From an uncultured Fibrobacter sp. (GTDB lineage: Bacteria > Fibrobacterota > Fibrobacteria > Fibrobacterales > Fibrobacteraceae): DNA of 40,882 bases. Positions 7,720-17,286 of this stretch are shown here, one piece after another. Location of the stretch: the NCBI GenBank assembly GCA_946407235.1, contig CAMJNF010000005.1, positions 1-40,882 on the forward strand. Reading direction: 5' to 3'. The position numbers and the translations under genes were made by a program. How positions within the stretch are numbered: position 1 is the stretch's first letter; each line of letters starts with the position of its first letter. Under the pieces are notes generated by a model. It saw nothing but the letters and a program-made list of their open reading frames with translations. It had not been told where the DNA came from and made no database searches.

Positions 7720-8681
7720 TGCCAGCCATCAGCATCATCATTCCCATGTACAATACCGAGGCATTCATCAAGGATTGCCTCAATAGCCTTGTTGCACAGA
7801 CGTTCTCCGATTTTGAGGTCATCATCATTGATGACGGATCCACAGACGAAAGCGCAAGAATCGCCGCTAGTTTCGCCTCATCTGACGCACGTTTCAGATT
7901 GATCGGTCAACCGAACAAAGGCCTATCCGAAGCCCGCAATACAGGGCTCAAGATTATGCGTGGCGACTACGTTATATTTATCGACAGCGATGATTGCGTT
8001 GCTCCAAATTTCCTTGAAACATTGTATTTCATCGCCCAGTTACACATGGCCGATATCGCCTGTTGTTCCTTCCAAAATATCGATGAAGAATATAAGGCAG
8101 ACGGAAGCACCCCAAGCATTGCTGTGTCTAAAGTTTTCTCTGCCGAAAAAGCAGCGCAAATCGCACTTTACCAAGATTCCTTACCGGACTATTCTGCTTG
8201 GAATAAATTGTACAAAGCAAGCCTCTGGAAAGAACGTCGATTCCCTGCAGGAATGCTATTCGAAGACTTAGCAATAATTCCAGAAGTCTTGTTGAATGCA
8301 AATAAAGTCGCAGTAACAAAATCCAAACTTTATCTATACCGCAAACGTTCAACAAGCGTACTCTCCTCATATTTTTCTATCAAGAATACGGTTCTGCTCG
8401 ACATTGCCGAAAACGTTCTAGAGAAAATGAAGCAGGAATCAAGACCGCTTTACAAGGCCGCAAGGAGCATGCTCGTAAGCGCAAGTTTCAGCATTTTGAT
8501 GCGCAGCAAAGACTCAGAAGAATTCGCTGACTGCCGCAAAAGAGCTTTTGCAAACATCCACAAGTATCGTTTGAGCACATTATTCGACTTGAAAATCCGC
8601 ATGCGAAACCGCATAGCGATTTTGCTTTCATACCTCCCCCGCTTTCTGTTTCTCAAATTTTTGAAGAAAGGCATTTCGTGA
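7719..8681 (+). CDS. Family 2 glycosyltransferase
   Basis: A 320-residue GT-A enzyme expected to move a sugar from a nucleotide-sugar donor to a glycan or lipid-linked acceptor at the cytoplasmic membrane face. The N-terminal domain has SIIIPMYNTEAFI (5-17), IDDGST (37-42), a QPNKGLSEARNTGL stretch (64-77) and the metal- and nucleotide-binding DSDD at 89-92. A segment with the acidic LFEDLAIIPEVL motif near residues 180-195 is where the catalytic base usually lies. The last 100 residues are basic and helical. It starts at the ATG overlapping the TAA of the previous gene and its own stop overlaps the GTG start of the next gene by 4 bases. The acceptor and sugar cannot be told from sequence. 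Confidence 0.92.
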   Translation: MPAISIIIPMYNTEAFIKDCLNSLVAQTFSDFEVIIIDDGSTDESARIAASFASSDARFRLIGQPNKGLSEARNTGLKIMRGDYVIFIDSDDCVAPNFLETLYFIAQLHMADIACCSFQNIDEEYKADGSTPSIAVSKVFSAEKAAQIALYQDSLPDYSAWNKLYKASLWKERRFPAGMLFEDLAIIPEVLLNANKVAVTKSKLYLYRKRSTSVLSSYFSIKNTVLLDIAENVLEKMKQESRPLYKAARSMLVSASFSILMRSKDSEEFADCRKRAFANIHKYRLSTLFDLKIRMRNRIAILLSYLPRFLFLKFLKKGIS

Positions 8682-9718
8682 TTCCATTGACCCCCAGAGA
8701 AGTCCTTATCCGCATCGCGCGCCGCGTTCTCGGAGAGAATGGCGTTTACGATTATTTGATCCGGCGCGGAATCGCATTAAGGCACTTGCAAGACGGATAT
8801 ATCGAGAAATGTGACGGAGAAAGTCTTGGCGGCGAAAGTGGCGCTGACCGCAATGGGAACGGCAGCAAAGTCCATCAAACACTAGTATTCATGGCCGATG
8901 GCAAATGGATGCACGGAGGCCTTACCGACAGATTGCGAGGGATGACAAGCGCATACAAATTCGCAATCGAGCATAACCTTGATTTCAAAATTTATCACAC
9001 ATCGCCATTTGACCTTCAAGAGATTTTGCAACCGAACAAAATCAATTGGATCATTGAAGAAAACGAAATTACACACGACAGCAAACGCGCAAAGCCAGTA
9101 CTGCTATACCGTGAAGATTTCGATAACGATTTCGCTTTGGAACGACAGCTCGACACAAGCCATGAACAGTTCCATTTGTATTCCTGCATAGATACGGTCA
9201 ACGATGATTTTCCCAGATTTTTCAACGAGCTATTCAAGCCTTCGGCTATTCTAGAGAAAGAGCTTGAGCATTACGGCAAACTACTAGGAGAAAACTACAC
9301 CGCAATTTCATTCCGTTTTCAAAACAAGCTCGGTGATTTTAAGGAATTCACGTTCAAGGAATTGGCCGCGAGAGACAAGCAAGATCTTCTAGAAGCATCC
9401 ATGAACGTGCTTAAACACGTTGCGGAACAAGCGCAGGCCACACAAAAAATTCTCGTAACAGCAGACAGCCCGACATTCCTTGCCGAAGCCGAGAAATTGC
9501 CGCAAGTAGTCACAGTCAAGGGGAAAAGCATCCACATCGACTTTAACAACTCTAAAAATGCCGCAGATTACCTTAAAGCATTTACAGAATTTTTCTTGAT
9601 TTCCAAAGCATCAAAAGCAAAGCTCTACCACAATCGCAAATACAAGACATACCCTTCAAATTTTCCCAAATACGCAGCTTTGCTCGGGAATGTTCCGTAC
9701 GAAACTATAGAACAATAA
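8678..9718 (+). CDS. Possible fucosyltransferase-fold protein (tentative)
   Basis: A 346-residue protein starting at a GTG that overlaps the upstream stop (GTGA). After a variable, glycine-rich N-terminus it has HGGLTDRLRG (79-88). This resembles the GLGDRLR-type loop of NodZ and other fucosyltransferases, where it helps bind the GDP-sugar. Further on, YTAISFRFQNKLGDF, KILVTADSPTFL and AFTEFFLISKASKAKLYHNRKY.YPSNFPKYAALLG resemble the C-terminal nucleotide-binding half of that fold. Together with the coupled family 2 glycosyltransferase this points to sugar transfer in surface glycan synthesis. The assignment rests on motif resemblance only; it might instead belong to an uncharacterised family of the same fold. 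Two hairpins follow its stop. Confidence 0.55.
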   Translation: MIPLTPREVLIRIARRVLGENGVYDYLIRRGIALRHLQDGYIEKCDGESLGGESGADRNGNGSKVHQTLVFMADGKWMHGGLTDRLRGMTSAYKFAIEHNLDFKIYHTSPFDLQEILQPNKINWIIEENEITHDSKRAKPVLLYREDFDNDFALERQLDTSHEQFHLYSCIDTVNDDFPRFFNELFKPSAILEKELEHYGKLLGENYTAISFRFQNKLGDFKEFTFKELAARDKQDLLEASMNVLKHVAEQAQATQKILVTADSPTFLAEAEKLPQVVTVKGKSIHIDFNNSKNAADYLKAFTEFFLISKASKAKLYHNRKYKTYPSNFPKYAALLGNVPYETIEQ

Positions 9719-9719
9719 A

Positions 9720-9786
9720 CCCCGCAACACGTGCGGGGCGATAAAGCTTCAGAAAATCATGCCGGCTTTTGCCGGCATATTTTTCG
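9720..9786. terminator. Two tandem terminator hairpins between convergent genes
   Basis: CCCCGCA/TGCGGGG (9720-9738) follows the stop of the 8678 gene at once. A second hairpin, ATGCCGGC/GCCGGCAT with a TTTT loop (9759-9778), is followed by ATATTTTTCG on the plus strand and by GATTTTC on the minus strand, so it can also end the giant gene whose stop is at 9794. Confidence 0.75.
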
Positions 9787-9793
9787 AACAGCG

Positions 9794-12700
9794 CTATTTC
9801 ACAAGAATTTTGGAAATTTTCTGTGTAGATCCTGCGCGGACGCGGAGCAGGTAGAAACCGGCCTGCGGAGCGTCCAGCACCAATGCGTTCGTGCCATAGA
9901 GCGCCTTTGCAGAACCACTAGCCTTCACAACGCCATTCACATCCAAAAGCTCCACGCGCGCATTGGTGCCCGCAAGGCTTTCAGAAGCGTCAAACGACAC
10001 ATGCAGCTTATTGCCAAGCCTTGCAGAGCGCAAGCCCTTGATAAGAGCATTCTTCGCCGCAACGACAGGAGCCCCCTTGGAGACTTGCACCGTAGCCGTT
10101 TTAGAGCTCGATTTCAAGCGAACCTTCAACGGAGAGCCTTCCTGCATTTCAGTCGTTTTTCCATCAACAGTCACATAAACTTGATAGCCAAGCGCATTCA
10201 CGCTTTCGATACCTTCGATTTCAAAGAAACCATCTCGGTCGCTCGAAGCCGAAAGAGCAACAGTCCATTCCATATTCTCGCTAGGAGCCTTGATAGACTT
10301 TGCCAAAGCACGCTTTCCATCAACAATCGAAAGATTCACATGGTCACCCATGGCAGCAGGCGGTTCATCAGCCACAAACGGACGATCGCTTACACCCAGC
10401 AAATTCCTGGAATCGCGCTTGCCCTTGCCATCAGAAAGCGCAAGTTGCAATGTCCATTTATTTTCCGTTGAAGATTTTGCGGCTTTGTGTAACAAGGGAT
10501 GTTTATCCCAATCATGAGCCAAGTCTTCAAACACCGGTTCTGCAGAAACTTCCCACTTTGTTTTCTTCGAAACCTGAACCCACACTGCTTCATAAGGTCC
10601 AAGGACATCAATAGTGTCATCATATGCGCCCGTTTCGGAATTATAACGCCAGAACTTCACATCGGATTCTTCGTCTGCAGAATGCCTTTCATTATTGGAA
10701 TACAAATTCACAGCCCAGCCATGCGGATTTGCGACCAAATTCCAGCCAGAGTTTGCACATTCGAGATTCCAAACGATGTCCTTTCCATCATCCACAAAAT
10801 CTTTACGCAATACAAGAGGTTCTTCGTTCTGTGACGAGTACCAGACACCACGGGAGGCATCCAGTTTATCACCTGGACGGACAGAATTGTACTGCCAAAA
10901 TTCACCGATTCCCCCTTCATTCCACCAATAAGCATGAGTTTCATCCCAATTGAGAGCCTTTGTGTCAACAGCTGCAAACGAAACCATCTGCCAACTACCA
11001 TTTTCTACAGGCTTAAACGGAGATTCAACCATAAAATCTTCAAAGCTTTCAACTTTTACTATGCCATCCGTAAGAATGATAATCACCTTGTATTCGCCCG
11101 GTTTATTCACGCGAACAAGCACCTGATCCGTAGAAGCCGACTTCACGGTTTCTCTAAACAGAGAATCGACAACTTTGTCCGTATTTACATCTACAATTTT
11201 AATGAAAGCAGATACTTTGCGAGCAGCATCAAATGCACTTGTCGAAAATTCAAGTTGCATCGTATTTCCACTTTTCTTGGATTGCGTATTCACAATTTCA
11301 ATCTCTGTTTTATTCTTCTTGCCAAAGAATGTAGTCAGAACAACATTGTCCATATTCTTCGGTAATTTATCGCCTTCATGGAGCACAGCAACAACTTTAT
11401 CGTTTTGAGTTACGACAAGAGAATCCAACACAAAGCTAGAATCAGGAATAGCTCGCAAAGTCCAATCACTGCCATCGAGAACACTCGGCAACATCATCTG
11501 CCCATTATCATCAAACTTATGGACCATAGTTTTATCGCCAGTCTTTTCGACAAGTTCAATACGACCATGAGCCACATCTGCCGTAACACGAACAAGTTCT
11601 CCAGCGCAGCCATCGACATTGTCCGTCCAACGAGGATACAACTTGATTTTAGTCGTTTCTTTTAAATCCGGATAAGCCGCATATATTTCTTCGACAAGTT
11701 TTTCATTCATTTCCTTGTAAATAGCCCCGTCCTTGGTAACGCTCCATCCCGCAAGGCACTGCTCTGCGCTATAAGCCATTGTCGGGAGAGTCGTAGAGGC
11801 ATCGCTAGAAACGGTCACATTGTCAAGATCTTTTGCCCAATCGTTACCAAAGAACAGCGTTTGATCTGTAGACAAATCAAGCGTAAAAGTGAAATCCATT
11901 TTTTTCTTGGCTAGCGGAGCCTTGATATCCGTGTTCTCTTTTACAGTAAACAAGCCCGAAAATTCTTTCCATTCACCGTCACTGCCATGTGTTCTGTACA
12001 CATAAGTTGCATTTTTATCCTCAACATAATTGGCATCAGCACTGATCTTGAACAAAATTTCCGTAAACGAAATATCTTCGTCATTTGAAGGAATCTTCAA
12101 GCCCGCGGCTTTAACTTCATAAGAACGCTTCACAGTTTTTTGGTCGCCAAGCTCAAACGTTCTTGTAAGCGTAAGCGAGCCCTTATCGCCATCTACAGAA
12201 TATACGGTAAAGCCTTCATCGCAATCGTCCCAATAGGCGTACATTGTGACCGGAGCAGTGGTTCCAAGCGCCGTATATTTCTGCATGAAGGATTCATCCA
12301 CTTCCGTAAACAGACCACCCGTCTTATCGTCCTTTTCAAAGGTATATCCAAGCACGCAAGAACCATCACGATAAATAGCCTTCGGGAACTTGCGATCTTT
12401 GCGTTCTACGTTGTAGCGCTGCTTGACGGTCCAATTACCAGAAGCATCTGTAGCAAATGTCTCCGTTGTCAAATATTTCTCCCAAGAATCACCAAAGAAC
12501 GATTCTCCACCACCATTATTTTCATTGAATACAACATCATATCTCACCAATTCCACCGGTCTTATAAAGGAATAAGAATGCTGCAAAAAGCCATCATATT
12601 CCACACGCCAAGCATTATTCACAGGCATTACAGTTGTTCCAATTTTCTGATCAGGGAAATCGAAGTAAGACACTTCATAATCAGAGCTCGTGAAAACATA

Positions 12701-15700
12701 GCCCAATTTCGGGACACTACGTTCTGTATCGACATAAAAGTCGAAAGCATCGCCTACAAGGGAAATTCCATTGGAGGGAACTTCATGACGCAAAACAGCA
12801 TTGCCAAACTTTTGGTAAAGCACAAGCGTTGCATTCGAGCTGCCATTTTTCACGCTGATTGTCGGTTCGGGATTTGTCGCACAGTCATTCCAAATCGCGT
12901 ACAATTTCGTAGGCTTTGTTTCGTCCTTGCTAAAAGCATTGTAAACATTAGGACTAGCATCAATTTCATTGTAAACGGCATCTGCAGCAATACGTTCCGC
13001 AGCGGTCTTGAGAGACCATCCACCAAAGCACTTGTCGGTGCGATAAGGAGCCCAAAGCTTGTAGCTATCTGCATCCGATTTAAGGGTAATCTTTTCCGAT
13101 ACAACAGCATTCGTAGGCACAAATGTTTTGGATGTATCCGCCGCTGTTTTTGCCAAATCCAAATTGTAAGTAACAAACATGGGTTCATAAAGCGGAATAA
13201 AATTGACAGTCAATTCCATATCGCTATTGACGACAATTTTATCTCCAGGAACAAACGTCGTCGTTACAGAGCCTTTCTTGGAAGTTACTCTATCAGATTT
13301 GTAGCCATTCTCAGGAGATGGATCCATCGAGAACGAAACACTTGTTGCTCCACCATTATAGAACGCCTTTGGAACTTCAAGCTCAAAAGCATCTCCCTTA
13401 GCTGTAAAATCATGAGCTATTACAACATCGTCTATTTTTTGCAACAAACGGAAAGAACCTTTACCGTTGATATTCATTGTAATCTTATACGAACCTTTGT
13501 AAGTATCACACTGAGGGTTATCTACATCAGGAACAAGCTTATTGACATCGGTATTCGTATTGGCGGGAACCATATATTGCAATTCATCAGACAACACGGT
13601 TGCATTGTGTTCAGGCACACCTTCACCAGCGACTTTCCAACCAATCAGGCAGCCCTTAGAATTGAAAATTGTCGGTGCAACAATGTTTTTTACAGTAACA
13701 TTTTCTTTATTTGCAAACCAATCCATCTTCGTGCTAGTAACATTGGCGACAAAGAAGTCTTTTCCCTTCACCGTTTGTGGGATAGTGAAGTTTACATTGT
13801 AATGCAACAAAGCATACTTGACTGTAAATTTGGAATTTTTCATTTTAACGGGTCTATATTTCAACTCTCCCTTAGATACGTCATAGCCCCAATTTTCACT
13901 AGCAGGAGCTTCACTCCATGTATTTTCAAATCCAATGGACATGGTATAACCCGGATCCGGAATTTCAGAAACTTTAAATATCAAAGTGTCTTCCGTTTCC
14001 GGAACATAAAGACGATGGTTGTAGTTCGTTACATCACCCGATGTGTTATAACTGAAAAGCACGGATGACTGCTTAAAAGAAGTTCCGCCAACAGTCTGTG
14101 AAAGAACAATCTTTCCGTGATAATCGTCGCTAGTTTTCAGTTCCTTGTTCGCATCATCAATAGCGTAAATATCAATCGGAGACAACGAGAATGGATCACT
14201 GGTGCGTCTTTTGGGATAAAGAACAATGCTCCCACCCGTTGAATTGCCACCCGAAGCTTTATTCAAAAGCTCCGTAGACAAATAATCATCAAATACATCT
14301 CCAGATAAACTATACCCCCAATCAAACATATAGAAGCTTTTAGGGCCTGTCCTAGGAGTCACCAAGACATAGGCTTTGGGGAACTTATCTTCGCTGTCAA
14401 TGGCTTTCATCTTCTTGGTATTTTTCCAATCATTTTCAGCCCAAGCGTTACCAAACACAACATCAGAACTTCCAGATAAACTATTCAAGTTAAAGGTAAC
14501 ATCGTAATAAGTCTGAGCAGCATATCCATTTGGATCTAATGAAGGCACATCATACACACCACCATCACCATATACCCAATATAATATTGTCGAGTTTCCA
14601 CTATTCAAGACATCAACAAAGTCGTGAGACTTCATTTCATCATAATCAATAACGCCGTTGTAATAACTTTTTGAAGCCGCAGTATTCTTTATCGGTTTAG
14701 TTTCGTTTACCAATACACCATCTGCATCCAAACCACTTACTGCATTACGGAAATTATGGCTAACATTAACATGTTTACCATTCATTGATCCATTAAGCCA
14801 ATTGCCATCGCCATTAAACGAACCTATACCAATCTTGGTTTCATCAGACGTCCCGTAATAGAAGTTGTACTGCACGCTTTTAAAATCGACATTTTTACAA
14901 TCCGTACTACCAACAAGATAACCCACCTTATCAGTTGAACCATCGGAAACACTATTAGTGATTTTGTTGTAATTGATAGTTAAGCCCAGTTTTTCAATCG
15001 ATGAAAAATGAATAAAGCCAATTAAACCGCCAACATAGGAATTACCACTTGTTCCTCCACCTCGTATAGAGGCTCGAACACTATTTTTTGTCACCGACAA
15101 AGCCGTATAAGCACAATCTTCAACTATATAACCAACAAGTCCACCCGCATATTTAGATGCAATAATAATTGAATTTGTTTTACTACCAACATCTATTTCA
15201 GAATATTTAGTTTCTTCTGCAGCAGATACAGATTGGGAATGATTTACCATGCCCAAAAGACCGCCCGCATAAGAAGCATTTTGAATATCCAAACCAGCCA
15301 AACTGGATTTAGCCCACACCACCTTTTCATACTGCATCACAAAACCAGCAATACCTCCAAAATAGGTATCACCTCCAGTTTTTCCATTTAAAGAACGTAT
15401 TCTTAAAGATTTAACATCGAACCCGCTATAAACATTATTAACGGAACCATCATCATTTTCCTTTAAATTCGTCAGTAAATAGCCAACAACGCCACCGCCA
15501 TAATTTCCACTAGTAATCGTATCATCCGTTAAAGAGATGTTACTGATGTAAGCGGCACCATTACCTAAGACAGCACCAACATCGTATCCAGTGAAACTAG
15601 AGTTTTTGACATGAATGTTTTGATAGACATGCTCATCGCTCTGACTATTGTTGGCAACGATACCAACCTTGGAAGTTGTCTTTACCGATTTAAAAAACAC

Positions 15701-16222
15701 CTTCTCAAAATCGAGGTTTTCGACCCTTTTAGCCCCTTTTACAAAACCAATTTCATCAACATTGGCTATATAGCAAAGCCCAGAAATCTTATAACGTGAA
15801 GATCCCGATGAGCCAACAAGGGCAATTTTATCGTTTAAGTCAAGCATTTTGCCATCAAAAGCATCGCTACCAGTCTTACAAGACTCGTCATCCACATTTT
15901 TACCAGCAAACTTCAGGTCCGATGTAATTTCTATATAGGAACCTTCAAATTGATTTGCGGTATTAGAAGTCCAATCACTAAGCCATTTATAAGTTTGAGC
16001 CCAAGTATCGTAACAAATTTCATTACTAGTTGCAGGTGTATAAGAGGACGCCACTTGTTTAAGCTTTACACTACTAATTTTAGTTCCACCACCATTTTCT
16101 CTATCATAAATGCAAAATTTACTCGCACTTCCCGTGGCTTGCGCATGAGCCGGAACAACAGCCATCGAGGCGCCTACAAGTACAAAAGCTAAAAACGTAT
16201 AAAAAGCCGAAATTTTCTTCAT
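9794..16222 (-). CDS. Giant exported surface protein: GLUG-like repeats, Flg_new/InlB-like repeats, type IX-like C-terminal sorting domain
   Basis: A 2142-residue protein. The start at 16222 (MKKISAFYTFLAFVLVGASM) is chosen for GGGAG upstream and because it gives a normal signal peptide ending near PAHAQA. Residues about 100-450 carry repeated GGLxGY/GGxVGF units (GGVVGYL, GGIAGFV, GGLLGMV, GGLVGYI, GGLIGFI), like GLUG motifs of adhesins. From about 590 to 1530 there are several Listeria-Bacteroides (Flg_new)-like units that end in LYAIWNDC, MYAYWDDC or LYPRWTDN. Near 1730-1830 comes a GWNLVANPHGW segment, common in type IX cargo. The last 75 residues (VELLDVNGVVKASG...AGFYLLRVRAGSTQKISKILVK) match the type A sorting-domain pattern. 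Secretion to the cell surface by a type IX system is inferred; adhesion to substrate or host is a guess. Confidence 0.85.
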   Translation of the reverse strand: MKKISAFYTFLAFVLVGASMAVVPAHAQATGSASKFCIYDRENGGGTKISSVKLKQVASSYTPATSNEICYDTWAQTYKWLSDWTSNTANQFEGSYIEITSDLKFAGKNVDDESCKTGSDAFDGKMLDLNDKIALVGSSGSSRYKISGLCYIANVDEIGFVKGAKRVENLDFEKVFFKSVKTTSKVGIVANNSQSDEHVYQNIHVKNSSFTGYDVGAVLGNGAAYISNISLTDDTITSGNYGGGVVGYLLTNLKENDDGSVNNVYSGFDVKSLRIRSLNGKTGGDTYFGGIAGFVMQYEKVVWAKSSLAGLDIQNASYAGGLLGMVNHSQSVSAAEETKYSEIDVGSKTNSIIIASKYAGGLVGYIVEDCAYTALSVTKNSVRASIRGGGTSGNSYVGGLIGFIHFSSIEKLGLTINYNKITNSVSDGSTDKVGYLVGSTDCKNVDFKSVQYNFYYGTSDETKIGIGSFNGDGNWLNGSMNGKHVNVSHNFRNAVSGLDADGVLVNETKPIKNTAASKSYYNGVIDYDEMKSHDFVDVLNSGNSTILYWVYGDGGVYDVPSLDPNGYAAQTYYDVTFNLNSLSGSSDVVFGNAWAENDWKNTKKMKAIDSEDKFPKAYVLVTPRTGPKSFYMFDWGYSLSGDVFDDYLSTELLNKASGGNSTGGSIVLYPKRRTSDPFSLSPIDIYAIDDANKELKTSDDYHGKIVLSQTVGGTSFKQSSVLFSYNTSGDVTNYNHRLYVPETEDTLIFKVSEIPDPGYTMSIGFENTWSEAPASENWGYDVSKGELKYRPVKMKNSKFTVKYALLHYNVNFTIPQTVKGKDFFVANVTSTKMDWFANKENVTVKNIVAPTIFNSKGCLIGWKVAGEGVPEHNATVLSDELQYMVPANTNTDVNKLVPDVDNPQCDTYKGSYKITMNINGKGSFRLLQKIDDVVIAHDFTAKGDAFELEVPKAFYNGGATSVSFSMDPSPENGYKSDRVTSKKGSVTTTFVPGDKIVVNSDMELTVNFIPLYEPMFVTYNLDLAKTAADTSKTFVPTNAVVSEKITLKSDADSYKLWAPYRTDKCFGGWSLKTAAERIAADAVYNEIDASPNVYNAFSKDETKPTKLYAIWNDCATNPEPTISVKNGSSNATLVLYQKFGNAVLRHEVPSNGISLVGDAFDFYVDTERSVPKLGYVFTSSDYEVSYFDFPDQKIGTTVMPVNNAWRVEYDGFLQHSYSFIRPVELVRYDVVFNENNGGGESFFGDSWEKYLTTETFATDASGNWTVKQRYNVERKDRKFPKAIYRDGSCVLGYTFEKDDKTGGLFTEVDESFMQKYTALGTTAPVTMYAYWDDCDEGFTVYSVDGDKGSLTLTRTFELGDQKTVKRSYEVKAAGLKIPSNDEDISFTEILFKISADANYVEDKNATYVYRTHGSDGEWKEFSGLFTVKENTDIKAPLAKKKMDFTFTLDLSTDQTLFFGNDWAKDLDNVTVSSDASTTLPTMAYSAEQCLAGWSVTKDGAIYKEMNEKLVEEIYAAYPDLKETTKIKLYPRWTDNVDGCAGELVRVTADVAHGRIELVEKTGDKTMVHKFDDNGQMMLPSVLDGSDWTLRAIPDSSFVLDSLVVTQNDKVVAVLHEGDKLPKNMDNVVLTTFFGKKNKTEIEIVNTQSKKSGNTMQLEFSTSAFDAARKVSAFIKIVDVNTDKVVDSLFRETVKSASTDQVLVRVNKPGEYKVIIILTDGIVKVESFEDFMVESPFKPVENGSWQMVSFAAVDTKALNWDETHAYWWNEGGIGEFWQYNSVRPGDKLDASRGVWYSSQNEEPLVLRKDFVDDGKDIVWNLECANSGWNLVANPHGWAVNLYSNNERHSADEESDVKFWRYNSETGAYDDTIDVLGPYEAVWVQVSKKTKWEVSAEPVFEDLAHDWDKHPLLHKAAKSSTENKWTLQLALSDGKGKRDSRNLLGVSDRPFVADEPPAAMGDHVNLSIVDGKRALAKSIKAPSENMEWTVALSASSDRDGFFEIEGIESVNALGYQVYVTVDGKTTEMQEGSPLKVRLKSSSKTATVQVSKGAPVVAAKNALIKGLRSARLGNKLHVSFDASESLAGTNARVELLDVNGVVKASGSAKALYGTNALVLDAPQAGFYLLRVRAGSTQKISKILVK

Positions 16223-16248
16223 AAAAATTTCTCCCATGTTTGTACATA

Positions 16249-16278
16249 AATATAGCATACTTACAGAAATCTTACAGA
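16249..16278 (-). promoter_or_regulatory. Promoter with 11-bp phased direct repeats for the giant surface protein
   Basis: Read on the minus strand, TCTGTAAG occurs twice, 11 bases apart (plus-strand 16271-16278 and 16260-16267). Five bases later comes TATATT (16254-16249), and the start codon lies 26 bases beyond that with GGGAG between. Direct repeats one helical turn apart, replacing the -35 box, are typical of OmpR/PhoB-type regulators. A third CTGTAA is near 16333-16338. Confidence 0.45.
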
Positions 16279-16401
16279 TACGCGTCATAAAAAGCGTTCC
16301 TGCTGTGAAATAAAGCACACAAAATCAATCTGTTACAGCTAAGTTTTTCCCCATTCTGGGGCAAAATGAAAGCTATATCACACTAAACTTGTAAACGTTT
16401 T

Positions 16402-17274
16402 TTAGAATGGCAATAGCTTTTTAGGAACAAACAATTTTGGAATGCGCAACCAAAAACGTGGCGAAATTGAAATCACCTTCGGAATTAACCGAATAGCCTC
16501 CAGTTTGCTTTGGGCTGCAACAGCCGAAAACCAGTTTGCCTTCCAAGCTCGTACCGCCTTTTTGTACAACGGATGCGATTTATAGTTGTCAGCAATAATG
16601 CGCAAGATTTCACTATAGATGCGGTCATGATTCGTGTGTAAATTTTCACCATGTTCGCGGTAATAGCAACACACAAAGTCTTTTGAAGCCGGTTGCGGTC
16701 CGTAATGATAAAGAATTTTCAAGTAAAGCGGATAATCCTCAAAGAAATAGCGTTCGTCATAACCGCCAATTTCCAAAATTTTCTCGCGCACAAACATTTC
16801 GGCACAACCATGCAAGGCTTTTTTCCCAAGGAACGACTCTTCGAAAGACACCTGCGGAACACTGCGGAGATACCGCACGTCCATCGGCCCTAGCGATCCA
16901 TCATCATACAGCGGAACAACTTGGCCAAAGCAAGCCACCGCATCTGGATGCGCATCTAAAAAATCACTCTGTTTTTTGAGCCTGTCTGGTGGCATAATAT
17001 CATCCGACGAGAACGAACAGACATAACGGCCACGAGCAAGCAAAAGCGCTTCCATAAGCGTTGCAGTCACGCCCTTGTTCGGACGATGAACATAAACAAA
17101 ACCAAATTCATCCGAAAGGCGTTTTAAAATTTCAGGAGAACGGTCCTTGCTCCCGTCATCAACTACAATCAATTCAAAATCGACGCCAGTCTGCTCCAAT
17201 ACAGAACGCACAGCCGCTTCGACGAACTGTTCATGATTATAGCTTGGCAAGATTACAGATACTTTCGGACTCAT
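16402..17274 (-). CDS. Family 2 glycosyltransferase
   Basis: A 290-residue GT-A glycosyltransferase. The ATG at 17274 (MSPKVSVILPSYNHE) has a weak GGAA upstream; a TTG at 17286, directly after the flippase stop, would add four residues. Motifs: VSVILPSYNHEQFVEAAVRSVLEQT (5-29), VVDDGSKDRS (38-47), HRPNKGVTATL (63-73) and SSDD at 89-92 in the DXD position. FFEDYPLYLKI around 190-200 holds the usual acidic residue of the acceptor site. It is the last gene of the minus-strand aminotransferase-flippase-transferase unit and so probably adds a sugar to the same lipid-linked glycan. Donor and linkage are not predictable. Confidence 0.92.
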   Translation of the reverse strand: MSPKVSVILPSYNHEQFVEAAVRSVLEQTGVDFELIVVDDGSKDRSPEILKRLSDEFGFVYVHRPNKGVTATLMEALLLARGRYVCSFSSDDIMPPDRLKKQSDFLDAHPDAVACFGQVVPLYDDGSLGPMDVRYLRSVPQVSFEESFLGKKALHGCAEMFVREKILEIGGYDERYFFEDYPLYLKILYHYGPQPASKDFVCCYYREHGENLHTNHDRIYSEILRIIADNYKSHPLYKKAVRAWKANWFSAVAAQSKLEAIRLIPKVISISPRFWLRIPKLFVPKKLLPF

Positions 17275-17286
17275 TGCGCGTTCCAA

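Noticed and set aside
12140-14068. A 642-codon open frame on the plus strand
   Set aside because: It lies fully antisense to the giant minus-strand gene, which has a signal peptide and recognisable domains. The plus-strand translation is Arg/Ile/Phe/Cys-rich with no family resemblance.
16349-16361. CCCCATTCTGGGG hairpin downstream of the glycosyltransferase as a terminator
   Set aside because: Only a 5-bp stem, and on the minus strand it is followed by A rather than T residues.
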